DNA of 64,000 nucleotides from Telmatactis stephensoni (taxonomy: Eukaryota; Cnidaria; Anthozoa; Actiniaria; Isophelliidae), in the NCBI GenBank assembly GCA_029948255.1, contig JALIZF010001715.1, positions 399,501 through 463,500 of the forward strand, in the 5' to 3' direction. Both the position numbers and the translations under genes were made by a program. The notes beneath the pieces were generated by a model. It was not told where the DNA came from. It saw only the letters and a program-made list of their open reading frames with translations, and searched no databases. This document shows positions 22,038-33,102 of this stretch, piece after piece; position 1 is the stretch's first letter; each line of letters opens with the position of its first letter.

Positions 22038-22748
22038 TATTTTAATTTTTTAGACTTAGTTTTGAGTAGTTTTAGTCCTCGCAGGGGCAGGACTAACAGC
22101 ACCTAGATCAGACACTTGTATTTTGTATTCTAGATTTTTATATAGTCATTTTTATAGTTTTATAGTTTGTAATTAGTTTTTAATCTAGATTTAGAGGGCC
22201 ACAGGTTTGTTAGTGTTTTTCACTATTATGTGTTTTACCCTCTGTAAATAAAGTCTTTATTATTATTATATTATTATCACCTTTGAGCGAGTGCGAACTC
22301 TTCGAAGGTCTTCGAAGTGAACGCCAGTCAGGAACTTTAGGAATGCAAGATGGCGGACAGCCCAAAAAATAGCTTTCAGAGACAGGCTTTTCCAGCAGTG
22401 AGACAATAGAAAATGGAGCTTTTAACTCGAGATATACCTAGACACTTATAAGAGCTTCAGAATGGGCTGTTATTTTGAGCTTGATCTCCAATACTTTGAC
22501 CAAATATATCGAGCTCTCAATGGAGTACGTGAAAATGAAACTCTCGCGACTCGGGGCAATTCCTTTGAGCTGGAAATCTACGAATTTCTCACCCTACATG
22601 TTGCTAAACGAACGCATATAGAGGCAAGTCAATTATATTTTTCATTCAAGCATTCAAGAGATCTTGAGAGGTTTTTGTAATGAATTTTAACACAATTCTG
22701 GCCAGACAATTTATTTATATATTTTCATGGAACCAAGGCTCCATTTGA

Positions 22749-23581
22749 CCCGGCCATACCAATCGATAAAAATCGATCATCGGAAACTAATTGAATTAAT
22801 CGATATTAATCAATATTAATCACTTGATTAGTATTGATTAATATCGGAAATCGATGAAAATCGATACTCACAACCCAAGTTACTCTAATCATATCGATTA
22901 TCATCGATTATCATCGATTATTATCAATTCTTACATTCGCCACGGGTTTGAAACTTGATCTAAAGATTATTGTGAAACACATTCATCAAACTGCTAATAC
23001 TCTGCTTCATATTCACATCAACTATTCACCATGGATGTGAGCGGCGCTGAGGTTGATGCTAAAGTCGTCGATGTCGTAATTAAAAGTGTTGTGAAGGGAT
23101 ATCACGAGTGCCCTTTTCAAGTGGAAGTCGGCGAAATATTCACGGTGTCAAAAAAGCATGGAGAGAAAGGGAGGGCTTTCAAAGTTCATGATGTTAGAAG
23201 GCAACTTGGCATGCTGGAGCGTACTGAGTGTCCAATCAGCTTATGAACGGCAGCAATTAAGTACATGAAAAATACGCCGGTATGGACGTCAATAGTTCTA
23301 ATTTGAATTATAAACGAGAGAGACTACAATAAAATGTGTTTTGTTATTGTACAGTGTTTCTTCTGTGGTTGTTTTACAGCCGGGATAATACATTTTAAAA
23401 ATCGATATTGATCGATGAAAATCGATAATTATCGATGAAAATCGATGATAATCGATAATAATCGATACTCACACATTTCTGAGTTATCGATTTTCATCGA
23501 TTTCCGATATTAATCGATTGATTAATATTGATTATTATCGATTTTTATCGATTATCGGAATTATCGATTGGTATGGCCGGG
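22749..23581. mobile_element. TIR element with ATCGAT-rich ends and 7-8-bp TSD
   Basis: The termini are CCCGGCCATACCAATCGATA and its reverse complement. CATTTGA flanks both sides (22742-22748, 23582-23588); depending on how the end C/G is assigned the duplication is 7 or 8 bp, as in hAT-type elements. The uninterrupted host sequence at 34905 confirms the insertion point. The subterminal ~150 bp on each side are dense in ATCGAT/ATTAAT palindromic words. It carries one small ORF with its own poly(A) signal. Confidence 0.8.
23031..23246 (+). CDS. 71-aa ORF in the TIR element, HIRAN-like impression
   Basis: The ATG is in a strong context (TTCACCATGG), and AATAAA follows at 23328-23333, so it has the layout of a small gene. 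The protein reads VVIKSVVKGYHECPFQVEVG then EIFTVSKKHGEKG, reminiscent of the start of HIRAN-type DNA-binding domains; this is a weak, memory-based resemblance. At 71 residues it would be short for a HIRAN domain. No transposase motif. Confidence 0.4.
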   Translation: MDVSGAEVDAKVVDVVIKSVVKGYHECPFQVEVGEIFTVSKKHGEKGRAFKVHDVRRQLGMLERTECPISL

Positions 23582-24036
23582 CATTTGACCTGATGCGTTT
23601 GGTCACGTAATAGATAAAACATCTGAAACACGAACGAAAAAATACACGATTTGTTATTGTGTCAAAAACGTCGTTGTAGAAGTCTTTACAGCAAACAATT
23701 GAGATATATAGTGAAATAAAAAGTCGAATAAACTGGTATATTTTTGCATGTTGGGATAAAGGCAAACACTAAGCTGCTGACAGACAAATTGACTAATCAG
23801 ATATTCTTTAAAAAGGTCAAAAAAGGTTTATATTATGTTACGGTTAAGTGAAGAATGCGTGAAACGGCTCGGGGAAGAGTACGAACGGGGCCGGTCATTG
23901 AAGCCTCTCCTAAAAAGGGCTCCCAGGGCACGAGTGAACGCACGTGTGCGTCTAGTTTTTTCTTATTCTGTGTTCGTCCTGAGGAACTTCTGATTGGTTA
24001 AGAACGTACAAACAATGCCCTTCATTCATCACCCTT

Positions 24037-25420
24037 GTACGAAAGCCGAGGAGGGCCTTCCGATTTCCGATTTCCGATTTCCGATTTCCGATTTCCGATT
24101 TCCGATTTCCGATTTCCGATTTCCAATTTCCGATTTCTGATTTCTGATGGTACTTTTAAAATAAAATTTAATGGATAGAAAAATTGGATTTCTGTTCTCT
24201 GAAAGCTGAACTAAATCTGATTTCTGGTTATCTGAAATCAGAACTGAAATTATTAGAATCAGAAGATTATTTTAGTAACGTGATGTAGTCATATATTTAT
24301 TTATTGTTTGTTTGTTTGTTAATTAGGTTATTTATTTATTTATTTATTTATTTATTGTTTGTTTGTTAGGTTATTTATATATATATTTATTTATTATTTA
24401 TTTATTCATTCATTCATTTGTGTGTTTGTTTGTTTGTTTGTTTGTTTGTTTGTTTGTTTGTTTATTTATTTATTTTGCACTCGCCCACACCCCCTGTCCA
24501 ATGTTGTGGACCAGGCTAATGTGTTGGATGAAGAGTTATATAATAACTATGCTCTCTCGTGTTCTCTCGCGCGTGTTTTGTCAGGCTATCAAACAAAAAA
24601 AACCAGTTTTTCATTTCTTAACTAAAATACAAGATAATTACGCACGTCTGAAAGATTGCAATCGTGCCAAAAATTTTGGCAGGGATTGAAGATGGCGGCC
24701 ACATTTTCTGACTTTGTAAGTAGAACATTGTTAATTATTGTAGGAAAAATTAAGATAATAGAAGTTTCACCGAAAAAATGTCGTTTAGTTTGAAAACCTG
24801 CAGAAATGGGGGGAAAAGATTCCATGGGACCTAGTCTTCTCACGGTATTCAAGATGGCGGCTAAAATCTCAGATTTCATCGTGAAATATCTCAAACACCA
24901 ATACGGCGACCCCCATTTTTTCTGCTTAAAATGATGGTATTGTAAAAGATTAAAACAGATATTCATTCAAAGAAAAATCCCAAGAAAAAATCATTGAGTT
25001 TTTTTGTAAAAATGATGCCCTAGCTACGTGGTACGAACGCCGGCCGTGCGATAGAAATGCACGCACCAAAAATATCAAAAATTTAATTGCTTTTGAGTGA
25101 CGTCCTTTTTATTTCAGAACAGTCTTATCAGTTATTATGAATGAAGTTTACCAACCGTCATCTTCGGGTACCTTTCTTGCTTCCATTGCCTCAGTCATTG
25201 TTTTAATCAATGAGATGGAAGATGAGTAGTATTCCAAAGCATAACAAGTATAAATTTACTCATAATCTATGTTTATTTTATTGCTAAGTGTAACAAGGTT
25301 AATCGGAAATCGGAAATCAGAAATCAGAAATCGGAAATCGGAAATCGGAAATCGGAAATCGGAAATCGGAAATCGGAAATCAGACATCGGAAATCAGAAG
25401 GCCCTCCTCGGCTTTCGTAC
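24037..25420. mobile_element. 1.4-kb MITE with heptamer arrays inside its TIRs
   Basis: The ends are GTACGAAAGCCGAGGAGGGC and its reverse complement. CCTT flanks both sides (24033-24036, 25421-25424), a probable 4-bp duplication. Directly inside each terminus is a heptamer array: (TTTCCGA)n at 24059-24135 and its inverse (TCGGAAA)n at 25303-25400. The interior contains (TTTA)n/(GTTT)n runs and two GATGGCGGC contexts but no supported gene. Confidence 0.8.
24295..24475 (+). repeat. (TTTA)n / (GTTT)n microsatellites
   Basis: Tetranucleotide runs inside the 24037-25420 MITE. The overlapping 88- and 108-codon open frames are artefacts of the repeat (VCLFVCLFVCLF). Confidence 0.85.
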
Positions 25421-26105
25421 CCTTGAGCGACCGCGAACGCAAGCCAGGAACTTGAGGAATGCAAGATGGCCGACGACAAAGAAAATAGCTTTCAGAGACG
25501 GGCTTTTCCTGCAGTAGAACAATGTAATTTGGAGCTTTTAACTCGAGAAATACCTATATACTTATAAGAGCTTCAGGATGGGCTGTTATTTTGAGCTTCA
25601 TCTCCAATACTTTGACCAAATATCGAACTCTAAATGGAGTACTTGAAAGGAAGCGACTCGCGATAAAGACTATTTCCTATGGGCTGGGAATCTACGCATT
25701 TCTCATCCTGCATGTTGCTAAACAAACATACATAGGAGCAAGTCAATTATATTCCTCATTCAAGCATTCAAGAGATCTTGAGAGGTTTCTGTACTGAATT
25801 TTAAGACCAGACCATTACCATGGAACGGCTAGGTTCAATTGACCTTGTTGGTCACGTAACGTCTTAAAACAGCCGAAACACGAACGAAAAAATACACGAT
25901 TTGTTATTGTGTCAAAAACGCCGTTGTAGAAGTCGTTACAGCAAACACTTGAGATACATAGTGAAATAAAAAGTTGAATAAACTGGTATATTCGCAGGAA
26001 ATATTTTTGCATGTCGGAGATATATTAATAGCTGCTGAAAGACAAATTGACTAATCAGATATCTTTAGTTAAGTTAGCCAATTCAAAAAGGGTCTTTATG
26101 TTACG

Positions 26106-26660
26106 ACAATGTAATTTGGAGCTTTTAACTCGAGAAATACCTATATACTTATAAGAGCTTCAGGATGGGCTGTTATTTTGAGCTTCATCTCCAATAGTTT
26201 GACCAAATATCGAACTCTAAATGGAGTACTTGGAAGCGGCTCGCGATAAAGACTATTTCCTATGGGCTGGGAATCTAGGAATTTCTCATCCTGCATGCTG
26301 CTAAACAAACATACATAGGAGCAAGTCAATTATATTCCAAACACTTATATTCCCAACACATTATATTCCAAACACATTATATTCCAAACACTTATATTCC
26401 AAACACATATTCAATTATATTCCAAACACTTGAGATACATAGTGAAATAAAAAGTTGAATAAACTGGTATATTCGCAGGAAATATTTTTGCATGTCGGAG
26501 ATATATTAATAGCTGCTGACAGAGAAATTGACTAATCAGATATCTTTTAATAGTTATTAAGATTTCCCAATATCTATATAGTAAAATAAGGCATTCTTCA
26601 CCATTCCGAGAAATAGTTAACCGTAACATAAAGACCCTTTTTGAATTGGCTAACTTAATA
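26106..26660. repeat. Rearranged partial family I duplicate with inverted end
   Basis: 26106-26330 repeats the interior of B1 (25525 onward). 26326-26430 is a local tandem repeat of ATTATATTCCAAACACTT. 26430-26570 repeats B1 again, and 26577-26655 is the reverse complement of the usual GGCTAACT...GGAATGGTG segment. The 3' end of B1 has thus been replaced by a fold-back rearrangement. Confidence 0.65.
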
Positions 26661-26825
26661 AGGTTCTACTTCGTGCAACAAAGAAGATTTGTTGCGCGCG
26701 GGGTGGTAATATGTCCATAATATTGGATATACATATAAGTTATAGTGGTACTTATAGAGTACAAATTAACATAATATTATTATTTCTCTTATTCTACATA
26801 TTATAAATGTGATGATTTATTTATT

Positions 26826-27080
26826 GCTGCGAGCGAAGCGAGTAGCCTCCTATTCGGAACACAGTGTAATCTGTGGATGTCACTAGACGAACATCCGATA
26901 CATACGACCAGCGATTCACGTCTTTTCCTAAATAAACTAGCTTTTTAAAATCAGTTAGTTTTATAATCATTGCCAACTCTAGCCGTTTGTGATTGTTTGA
27001 AAAATTACTTTACTCAAAGTGCTAAATATTTTGAACCGTGTGTGTCCGACACCGATCCTGGAGAATTATGTTTTGTAATT
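26826..27080 (+). mobile_element. Family III fragment, 5' end
   Basis: It starts GCTGCGAGCGAAGCGAGTAG, preceded by TT, then jumps to internal family III sequence (compare 34500-34690). The family I array starting at 27081 interrupts it after GAATTATGTTTTGTAATT. Confidence 0.6.
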
Positions 27081-27704
27081 ACTCGTGCCCAGGCCTTTAG
27101 GCCGGGAACGAGTTATAAACTGCAAATGTTTTTGTTTTCTTCTTTTTGTCCGCTCATCGTCTCGAGAATGCGGCATTCTTGCGCAACTGATTGGGTAAGA
27201 GTGTAAGAAACAATGCCCTTCATTCATCACCTTTGAGCGAGTGCGAACTGTTCGAAGCTAGCGAACGCCAGTCAGGAACTTTAGGAATGCAAGATGGCGG
27301 ACAGCTCCAAAAACAGCTTTCAGAGACGGGCTTTTCCAGCAGCGAGACAATAGAAAATGGAGCTTTTAACTCGAGACACTTATAAGAGCTTCAGAATGGG
27401 CTGTTATTGTGAGCTTCATCTCCAATACTTTGACCAAATATCGAACTCTAAATGGAGTACTTGAAAGGAAGCGGCTCGCGATATTTAAAGACTATTTCCT
27501 ATGGGCTGGGAATCTACGAATTTCTCATCCTGCATGTTGCTAAACGAACATACATAGAAGCAAGTCAATTATATTCCTCATTCAAGCATTCAAGAGATCT
27601 TGAGAGGTTTTTGTAGTGAATTTTAATTTAATATCGGAATGGCATGAAACTAGATTCCATTGACCTTGTATTTCGCGTTTGGTCACGTAACGTCTTTTAT
27701 TTAG

Positions 27705-27890
27705 AGGTTAACGCACTCAGCGAGTGAATTATCGGGATTTATCTTCACGAGTTTGCTAACAATGAACGAGAAATTTTAAATACTGCACGAGGCGTTAGCC
27801 GAGTGCAGTATGAAAAAATTTCGAGTTCATTGTTAGTAAACGAGTGAAGATAAAATCCAGATAATTCACGAGCAAAGAGTGCGTTAACCT
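27705..27890. mobile_element. 186-bp foldback element
   Basis: It is one near-perfect palindrome, AGGTTAACGCACTC...GAGTGCGTTAACCT, with the turn near GGCGTTAGCC at ~27795. It abuts the left end of the next element. Confidence 0.7.
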
Positions 27891-27892
27891 TT

Positions 27893-29029
27893 TTATTATT
27901 CAATTTGAATACACTGCAGAAGCAGGCTAAAACTGTCAGTCGACATCTAAGATCACTAGAAATAAGCTTAACTCAAGTCACTCAAAATAGTAAGACTTAT
28001 TCAAAATTTATTTAATAGCATTTGGTAATTTTAACAATACAAAATAAACCTTTCAGAAGAAAACTAGGAGAAAAGTACCGTGATACAAGAATAATAAACG
28101 AGTTCTCAGAATCCATGTTTACAACTTGCTCGGTAAAATTGAAATCGTCCATAAGTCTTATAAACAAAGAACTCAGACTTTTTTGGATCATTAAGTGATT
28201 CAGCACTGAGTCCTAGAACTCTGTAAGTGAAAGGTCTAGAAAATTATCGATGGAGTTTTGGATATAGGTTTAAACTGGCGACTTACGGTTGAAACGCTGC
28301 TAAACCTTGGTGCATGAAGCCGGGAAGAAGTAGTTTTCGTTTGTCGACAGCCGAAGGCTGAAGTACTCGTTTGGCGTTTTCTTCGATTCCTAATAAAATT
28401 TCTTTACCCCATCTGAGAGAAGTTGCGGGGAAAGGATTTCCAGACTTTCTGTTGGATATTTTTTGGATAGCCAGTCTAAAAAACAAAAATTATAATGATG
28501 AATTTGCAAAGCCGGCGAATAGTGTTTTGACAAAAACAACACGTCAAAAACTGAATTTACGGTTTGAATGAAAGTTAGAACTTCGTAAGCTTACCGTTAA
28601 AAACAGAGACAGACTTGTGGCGACAGACTTTCTAAACTTTCTATGAGATAGGTTTTGGATAACCAGTCTAAAAGACAGTAAATATTAAGATGAATTTGGA
28701 AAGCCGGCGAACTCTGTTTTTAAGCCGTTGAAATATGTTGATCTCAGTAAGCTCCAAAAACTTCAATGAAATTGAGTTTACCTTCAAAACAGGCACACTA
28801 AGCAGTTTTAAGTATGCTTGTTGATCTTCTCTTTTTCGAAAAATCCTCAAATTTACCACCAGGAACATTTTTTCTTTCCAACTATGCGTTATTGCCAGTG
28901 CTTTATTCTATTAATACGTCGGTATTAATACGTCGTGACGTGTTGTCACGTCATAACAACGCGTCACGTGGTACAAACTGACCAATCAGAAAATCAGAAT
29001 TTGTACAGTGTATGAAAATTGAATAATAA
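27893..29029. mobile_element. 1.1-kb TIR element with TTATTATTCAATTT ends
   Basis: The left end is TTATTATTCAATTTGAATAC; the right end read outward is TTATTATTCAATTTTCATAC. The interior has a degenerate ~190-bp direct repeat (28430-28510 versus 28630-28715, both with AAGCCGGCGAA). No gene recognised. Confidence 0.6.
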
Positions 29030-30022
29030 TCATATATATAACATCCGAAACATGAACGAAAAAATACACGATTTGTTATTGTGTCAAATATGCCGTTGTA
29101 GAAGTCTTTACAGCAAACAATTGAGATATATAGTGAAATAAGAAGTTGAATATAAAACTGGTATATTTTTGCATGTTGGAGATATCTAATACCTATGCAT
29201 GATAATAGAAAGACAAAGGCACTAATAGCTGTTGACAGACAAACTAACTAATCAATATATTTTTTAGTTTAAGTTAGCCGATTCAAAAAAGGTCATTTGT
29301 TACGGTTAGCTATTTCCCGGAATGGTGAAGAATGCGTGAAACGGCTAGGGGAAGAGTACGAACGGAGCCGGTCATTGGAGCCTCTCTTAAAAAGGGCTCC
29401 AGGCATAGGCACGAGTGAACGCACGTGTGCGTCTAGTTACTCGTGCCCAGGCCTTTAGGCCGGGAACGAGTTATAAACTGCAGATGTTTATTTTTTTTTT
29501 TTTCCTATGTTCGTCCTCAGCTACTTCTGATTGGTTAAGAACGTAAAAACAATGCCCTTCATTCATCACCTCTGAGCGACTGCGAACACAATCCAGGAAC
29601 TTTAGGAATGCAAGATGGCCGACTACAAAGGAAATAGCTTTCAGAGACAGGCTTTTCCTGCACTAAAACAATGTAGTTTGGATCTTTCAATCCGAGAGAT
29701 ACCTAGAAACGCATAAGAGCTTCAGAATGGGCTGTTATTTTGAGCTTCATCTCCAATACTTTGACCAAATATCGAACTCTAAGTGGAGTACTTGAAAGGA
29801 AGCGGCTCGCGATAAAGACTATTTCCTATGTGCTGGGAATCTACGAATTTCTCATCCTACATGTTGCTAAACGGACATACATAGAAGCAAATCAATTATA
29901 TTCCTCATTCAAGCATTCAAGAGATCTTGAGAGGTTTTTGTACTGAATTTTGATATCTGAAACTAGATTCCATTGACCTTGTATTTCGCGGCGTTTGGTC
30001 ACGTAACGTCTTTTATTCATAT

Positions 30023-31701
30023 ACTAGACGCCTAATAGGCGTTCACTCGGGCTACACCTGTGTATAGTACTTGGGGAGAAATGGAGAAGAGAAGTTGATG
30101 GAAACCAGTTTGACTTGTCAGTGTCTTTTGATTGCAAAAATGCATGACAAGTACTCCCAGAGTAGAACACAAATTATATTGGGGAGAAAGTACATAATTG
30201 TACCACATAATTTGTACATAATTGTACCACATCATGGTGGTTATTAATATACTGCTGGTCTTTTTATCACACCAGACATATACAGTATACAGTCTGCTTT
30301 ATTTTGTAAATGCCTACCAAATGATCCAATATGATCTATAGATAATACATTATAGCTCAGGCAATTTAAATTTCTATTCCGTACTTTTTTACTTTGATTT
30401 ATGGAAACAAAACTTACAAACTGTGGCAGACTGTTTTGATATCCAAGTTAAAATGATTTTGATATTGCTGTTGTCACATTGGTAGATTCTAGAAGTACCA
30501 GTTACCTTTCTATGAAATCATTTCAGTTTCTTAACACAACTTTTCAATACATGTATTACCATGTTTTTTATTTGGAGCAGATCAATAATTATAGCAGCAG
30601 TCAGTTGCTGATCTCGGGCTTTATTTGAAGAAGTGTAATGTCATACAATATATGCTCAGTACTGATACCATATATAACTCCTCCATGCACATCAAACTGA
30701 TACTACTACATACAGTAATATCTTCAATTCAATCCACTTTATCTTGTTTCTGTGAACATGGTTGCACAAAGCTTGTACAAATTTGTGGTTGAGTATCAGT
30801 TTTCATTGATTGAAAATATCATTTTGTACATTCTAAAATAATTCTTCAATTGTTGCTAATATCAGGTCTCATAAACATTACTATCATTTCCATGATTATC
30901 CATCCTATCACTATATTTTTATCTGCTAGCATTGAGCATGATTGACAATAAAGTGCATTCAATATAATCATGACATATTTGTACAAAATACAGATTGCAC
31001 TAAATATTTATAAGTTAATAATACAAAATCATTTGTTTTCCATTGTTTATTTGGTGTAATTTTGCACCATTTACTAATTCCTGTTTCCTGGCTTAATTAT
31101 TGAATACACGTTTAATAGTCACCTTATTACGCAAATCTCCTAGGCTTTCTAGTTAAAATAAACATTGTAGATAAGCTTATTGTTAGTTAATTAGTTGGTT
31201 TTTAACACGGCTCTCAGGAAGAGCATGACTGTAGACACCGTGTAAGCAAATATTATGTGCAAGCAGTGGTGAAATATTATTAATTTATAAAACAAACTAC
31301 TGATCTATTAAAGACAATATCTCCGTGTCTTACATGCCTGTCCTCAAGTGAAGTTCGCTGCCACAAATCGATCTGTCTCGTGTTCTTGGGCGATCAAGAC
31401 ATTATAAGTTGATTACAACAGCTGGTAAGAAGGTCATCACTAAATTCGAGAATTCGATATTAACGATTAAAGCAAAGTATCTTGAGATTAAAAGCAAATA
31501 GTTCGAAAAATTCCGATTGATAGCGTCCGCCATTTTGTTTTCAATCTCTCGCGACCACAGGAAGCCTCGTGGTCAACAGTGTACCCCAAAGGCTTCTGGG
31601 TAATTTGCCGATTTGCGACGTTGATAGATAGATAGATATATAGATAGATTGATAGACCGAAAAGGTAAACCTAGACTCGAGCTACCAGAGGTAGCCCGAG
31701 T
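30023..31701 (-). mobile_element. Family II Helitron2-like element
   Basis: Read on the minus strand it starts ACTCGGGCTACCTCTGGTAG (a hairpin with CTCGAGT). It ends GTAGCCCGAGT, hairpin AACGCCTATTAGGCGTC, CTAG, then T. The internal 1.6 kb is AT-rich and non-coding, with a (GATA)n tract at 31624-31650. It shares no internal sequence with family I but has the same end design. Confidence 0.65.
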
Positions 31702-31930
31702 AATAAAACATCCGAAACATGAACGAAAAAAATACACGATTTTGTTATTGTCTCAAATATGCCGTTGTAGAAGTCTTTACAGCAAACAATTGAGATATAT
31801 AGTGAAATAAGAAGTTGAATAAACTGGTATATTTTTGCATGCTGGAGATATCTAATACCTATGCATGATAATAGAAAGACAAAGGCACTAATAGCTGTTG
31901 ACAGACAAACTGACTAATCAAGATATTTTT

Positions 31931-31977
31931 ACTCGTGCCCAGGCCTTTAGGCCGGGAACGAGTTATAAACTGCAAAT

Positions 31978-32009
<32 letters not shown>

Positions 32010-32930
32010 CCTGTGTTCGTCCTGAGGGACCTCTGATTGGTTAAGAACGTAAAAACAATGCCCTTCATTCATCACCTTTAAGCGACAGCGAACGCAAGCC
32101 AGGAACTTTAGGAATGCAAGATGGCCGACTTCAAAGAAAATAGCTTTCAGAGACGGGCTTTTCCTGCAGCAGAACAATGTAATTTGGAGCTTTTAACTCG
32201 AGATATACCTATATACTTATAAGAGCTTCAGAATGGGCTGTTATTTTGAGCTTCATCTCCAATACTTTGACCAAATATCGAACTCTAAATGGAGTACTTG
32301 AAAGCCGAGGCCCTCGCGATAACGACTATTTCCTGTGAGCTGGAAAACTACGAATTTCTCATCGATCCTACATGTTGCTAAACGAACATACATAGAAGCA
32401 AGTCAATTATATTCCTCATTCAAGCATTCAAGAGATCTTGAGAGGTTTTTGTAGTGAATTTTAATTTAATATCGGAATGGCATGAAACTAGATTCCATTG
32501 ACCTTGTATTTCGCGTTTGGTCACGTAACGTCTTTTATTCATATATATAACATCCGAAACATGAACGAAAAAATACACGATTTGTTATTGTGTCAAATAT
32601 GCCGTTGTAGAAGTCTTTACAGCAAACAATTGAGATATATAGTGAAATAAGAAGTTGAATATAAAACTGGTATATTTTTGCATGTTGGAGATATCTAATA
32701 CCTATGCATGATAATAGAAAGACAAAGGCACTAATAGCTGTTGACAGACAAACTGACTAATCAAGATATTTTTTAATTTAAGTTAGCCGATTCAAAAAAG
32801 GTCATTTGTTACGGTTAGCTATTTCCCGGAATGGTGAAGAATGCGTGAAACGGCTAGGGGAAGAGTACGGAGCCGGTCATTGGAGCCTCCAGGGCTCCAG
32901 GGGCACGAGTGAACGCACGTGTGCGTCTAG
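31931..32930 (+). mobile_element. Family I element E, complete 1.0-kb copy nested in D
   Basis: The cleanest full copy. It starts ACTCGTGCCCAGGCCTTTAG, contains a long T run (31979-32009) and the AAGATGGCCGAC context, and ends GGGCACGAGT, hairpin ACGCACGTGTGCGT, CTAG. It sits in the T tract of D: the host reads CAAGATATTTTT before and TTTAGTTTAAG after. Sibling copies at 32760-32785 and 33870-33890 show that site uninterrupted. Confidence 0.85.
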
Positions 32931-33102
32931 TTTAGTTTAAGTTAGCCGATTCAAAAAAGGTCATTATGTCACGGTTAGCTATTTCCCGGAATGGTGAAGA
33001 ATGCGTGAAACGGCTCGGGGAAGAGTACGAACGGAGCCGGTCATTGGAGCCTCTCTTAAAAAGGGCTCCAGGGGCACGAGTGAACGCACGTGTGCGTCTA
33101 GT

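Larger units (their letters stand above)
18016..22275 (+). mobile_element. CR1/L2-type LINE with 2A-like motif
   Basis: A non-LTR retrotransposon inserted in B2. ATCACC occurs at 18010-18015 and again at 22276-22281, a likely 6-bp target duplication. It encodes an endonuclease-RT protein, has AATAAAGTCTTTATT near the end, and closes in a TTATTA microsatellite, as CR1/L2-group elements do. It is inactivated by a frameshift near 20670 and by a 589-bp MITE at 20835-21423. The clade is inferred from protein style and tail only. Confidence 0.85.
17845..23955 (+). mobile_element. Family I element B2, nested in B1 and itself split twice
   Basis: It begins ACTCGTGCCCAGGCC and ends GGGCACGAGT, hairpin ACGCACGTGTGCGT, CTAG. 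It is flanked by T on each side inside B1's T tract. Its own sequence is 17845-18015, 22276-22748 and 23582-23955, about 1.0 kb, matching a full copy. The LINE at 18016-22275 and the TIR element at 22749-23581 interrupt it. Confidence 0.85.
17791..26105 (+). mobile_element. Family I element B1 (outer), split by a nested copy
   Basis: The left end ACTCGTGCCCAGGCC at 17791 runs to a T tract at 17844. There copy B2 (17845-23955) is inserted, and B1 resumes at 23956 with the expected T tract and TGTGTTCGTCCTGAGG. It is further split by the MITE at 24037-25420. Its 3' end is not intact: at ~26105 it jumps into a partial duplicate of its own interior. Host DNA for three other insertions. Confidence 0.75.
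27081..29436 (+). mobile_element. Family I element C, split by two insertions
   Basis: Starts ACTCGTGCCCAGGCC after a T and ends with hairpin ACGCACGTGTGCGT and CTAG before TT. Own sequence is 27081-27701 and 29031-29436, about 1.03 kb. The next copy starts after only TT, so C and D are head-to-tail neighbours. Confidence 0.8.
29439..33101 (+). mobile_element. Family I element D, split by a family II element and by copy E
   Basis: Own sequence is 29439-30022, 31702-31930 and 32931-33101, together ~980 bp. It starts ACTCGTGCCCAGGCC and ends hairpin plus CTAG. The first interruption is a family II element, the second is full copy E. It is followed at once by copy F. Confidence 0.8.

Noticed and set aside
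22462..29946. Family I ORFs of 68-72 codons (22462, 25591, 29740) as real genes
   Set aside because: They sit in copies of a mobile repeat, begin at non-ATG or differing sites, and are frameshifted in most copies.
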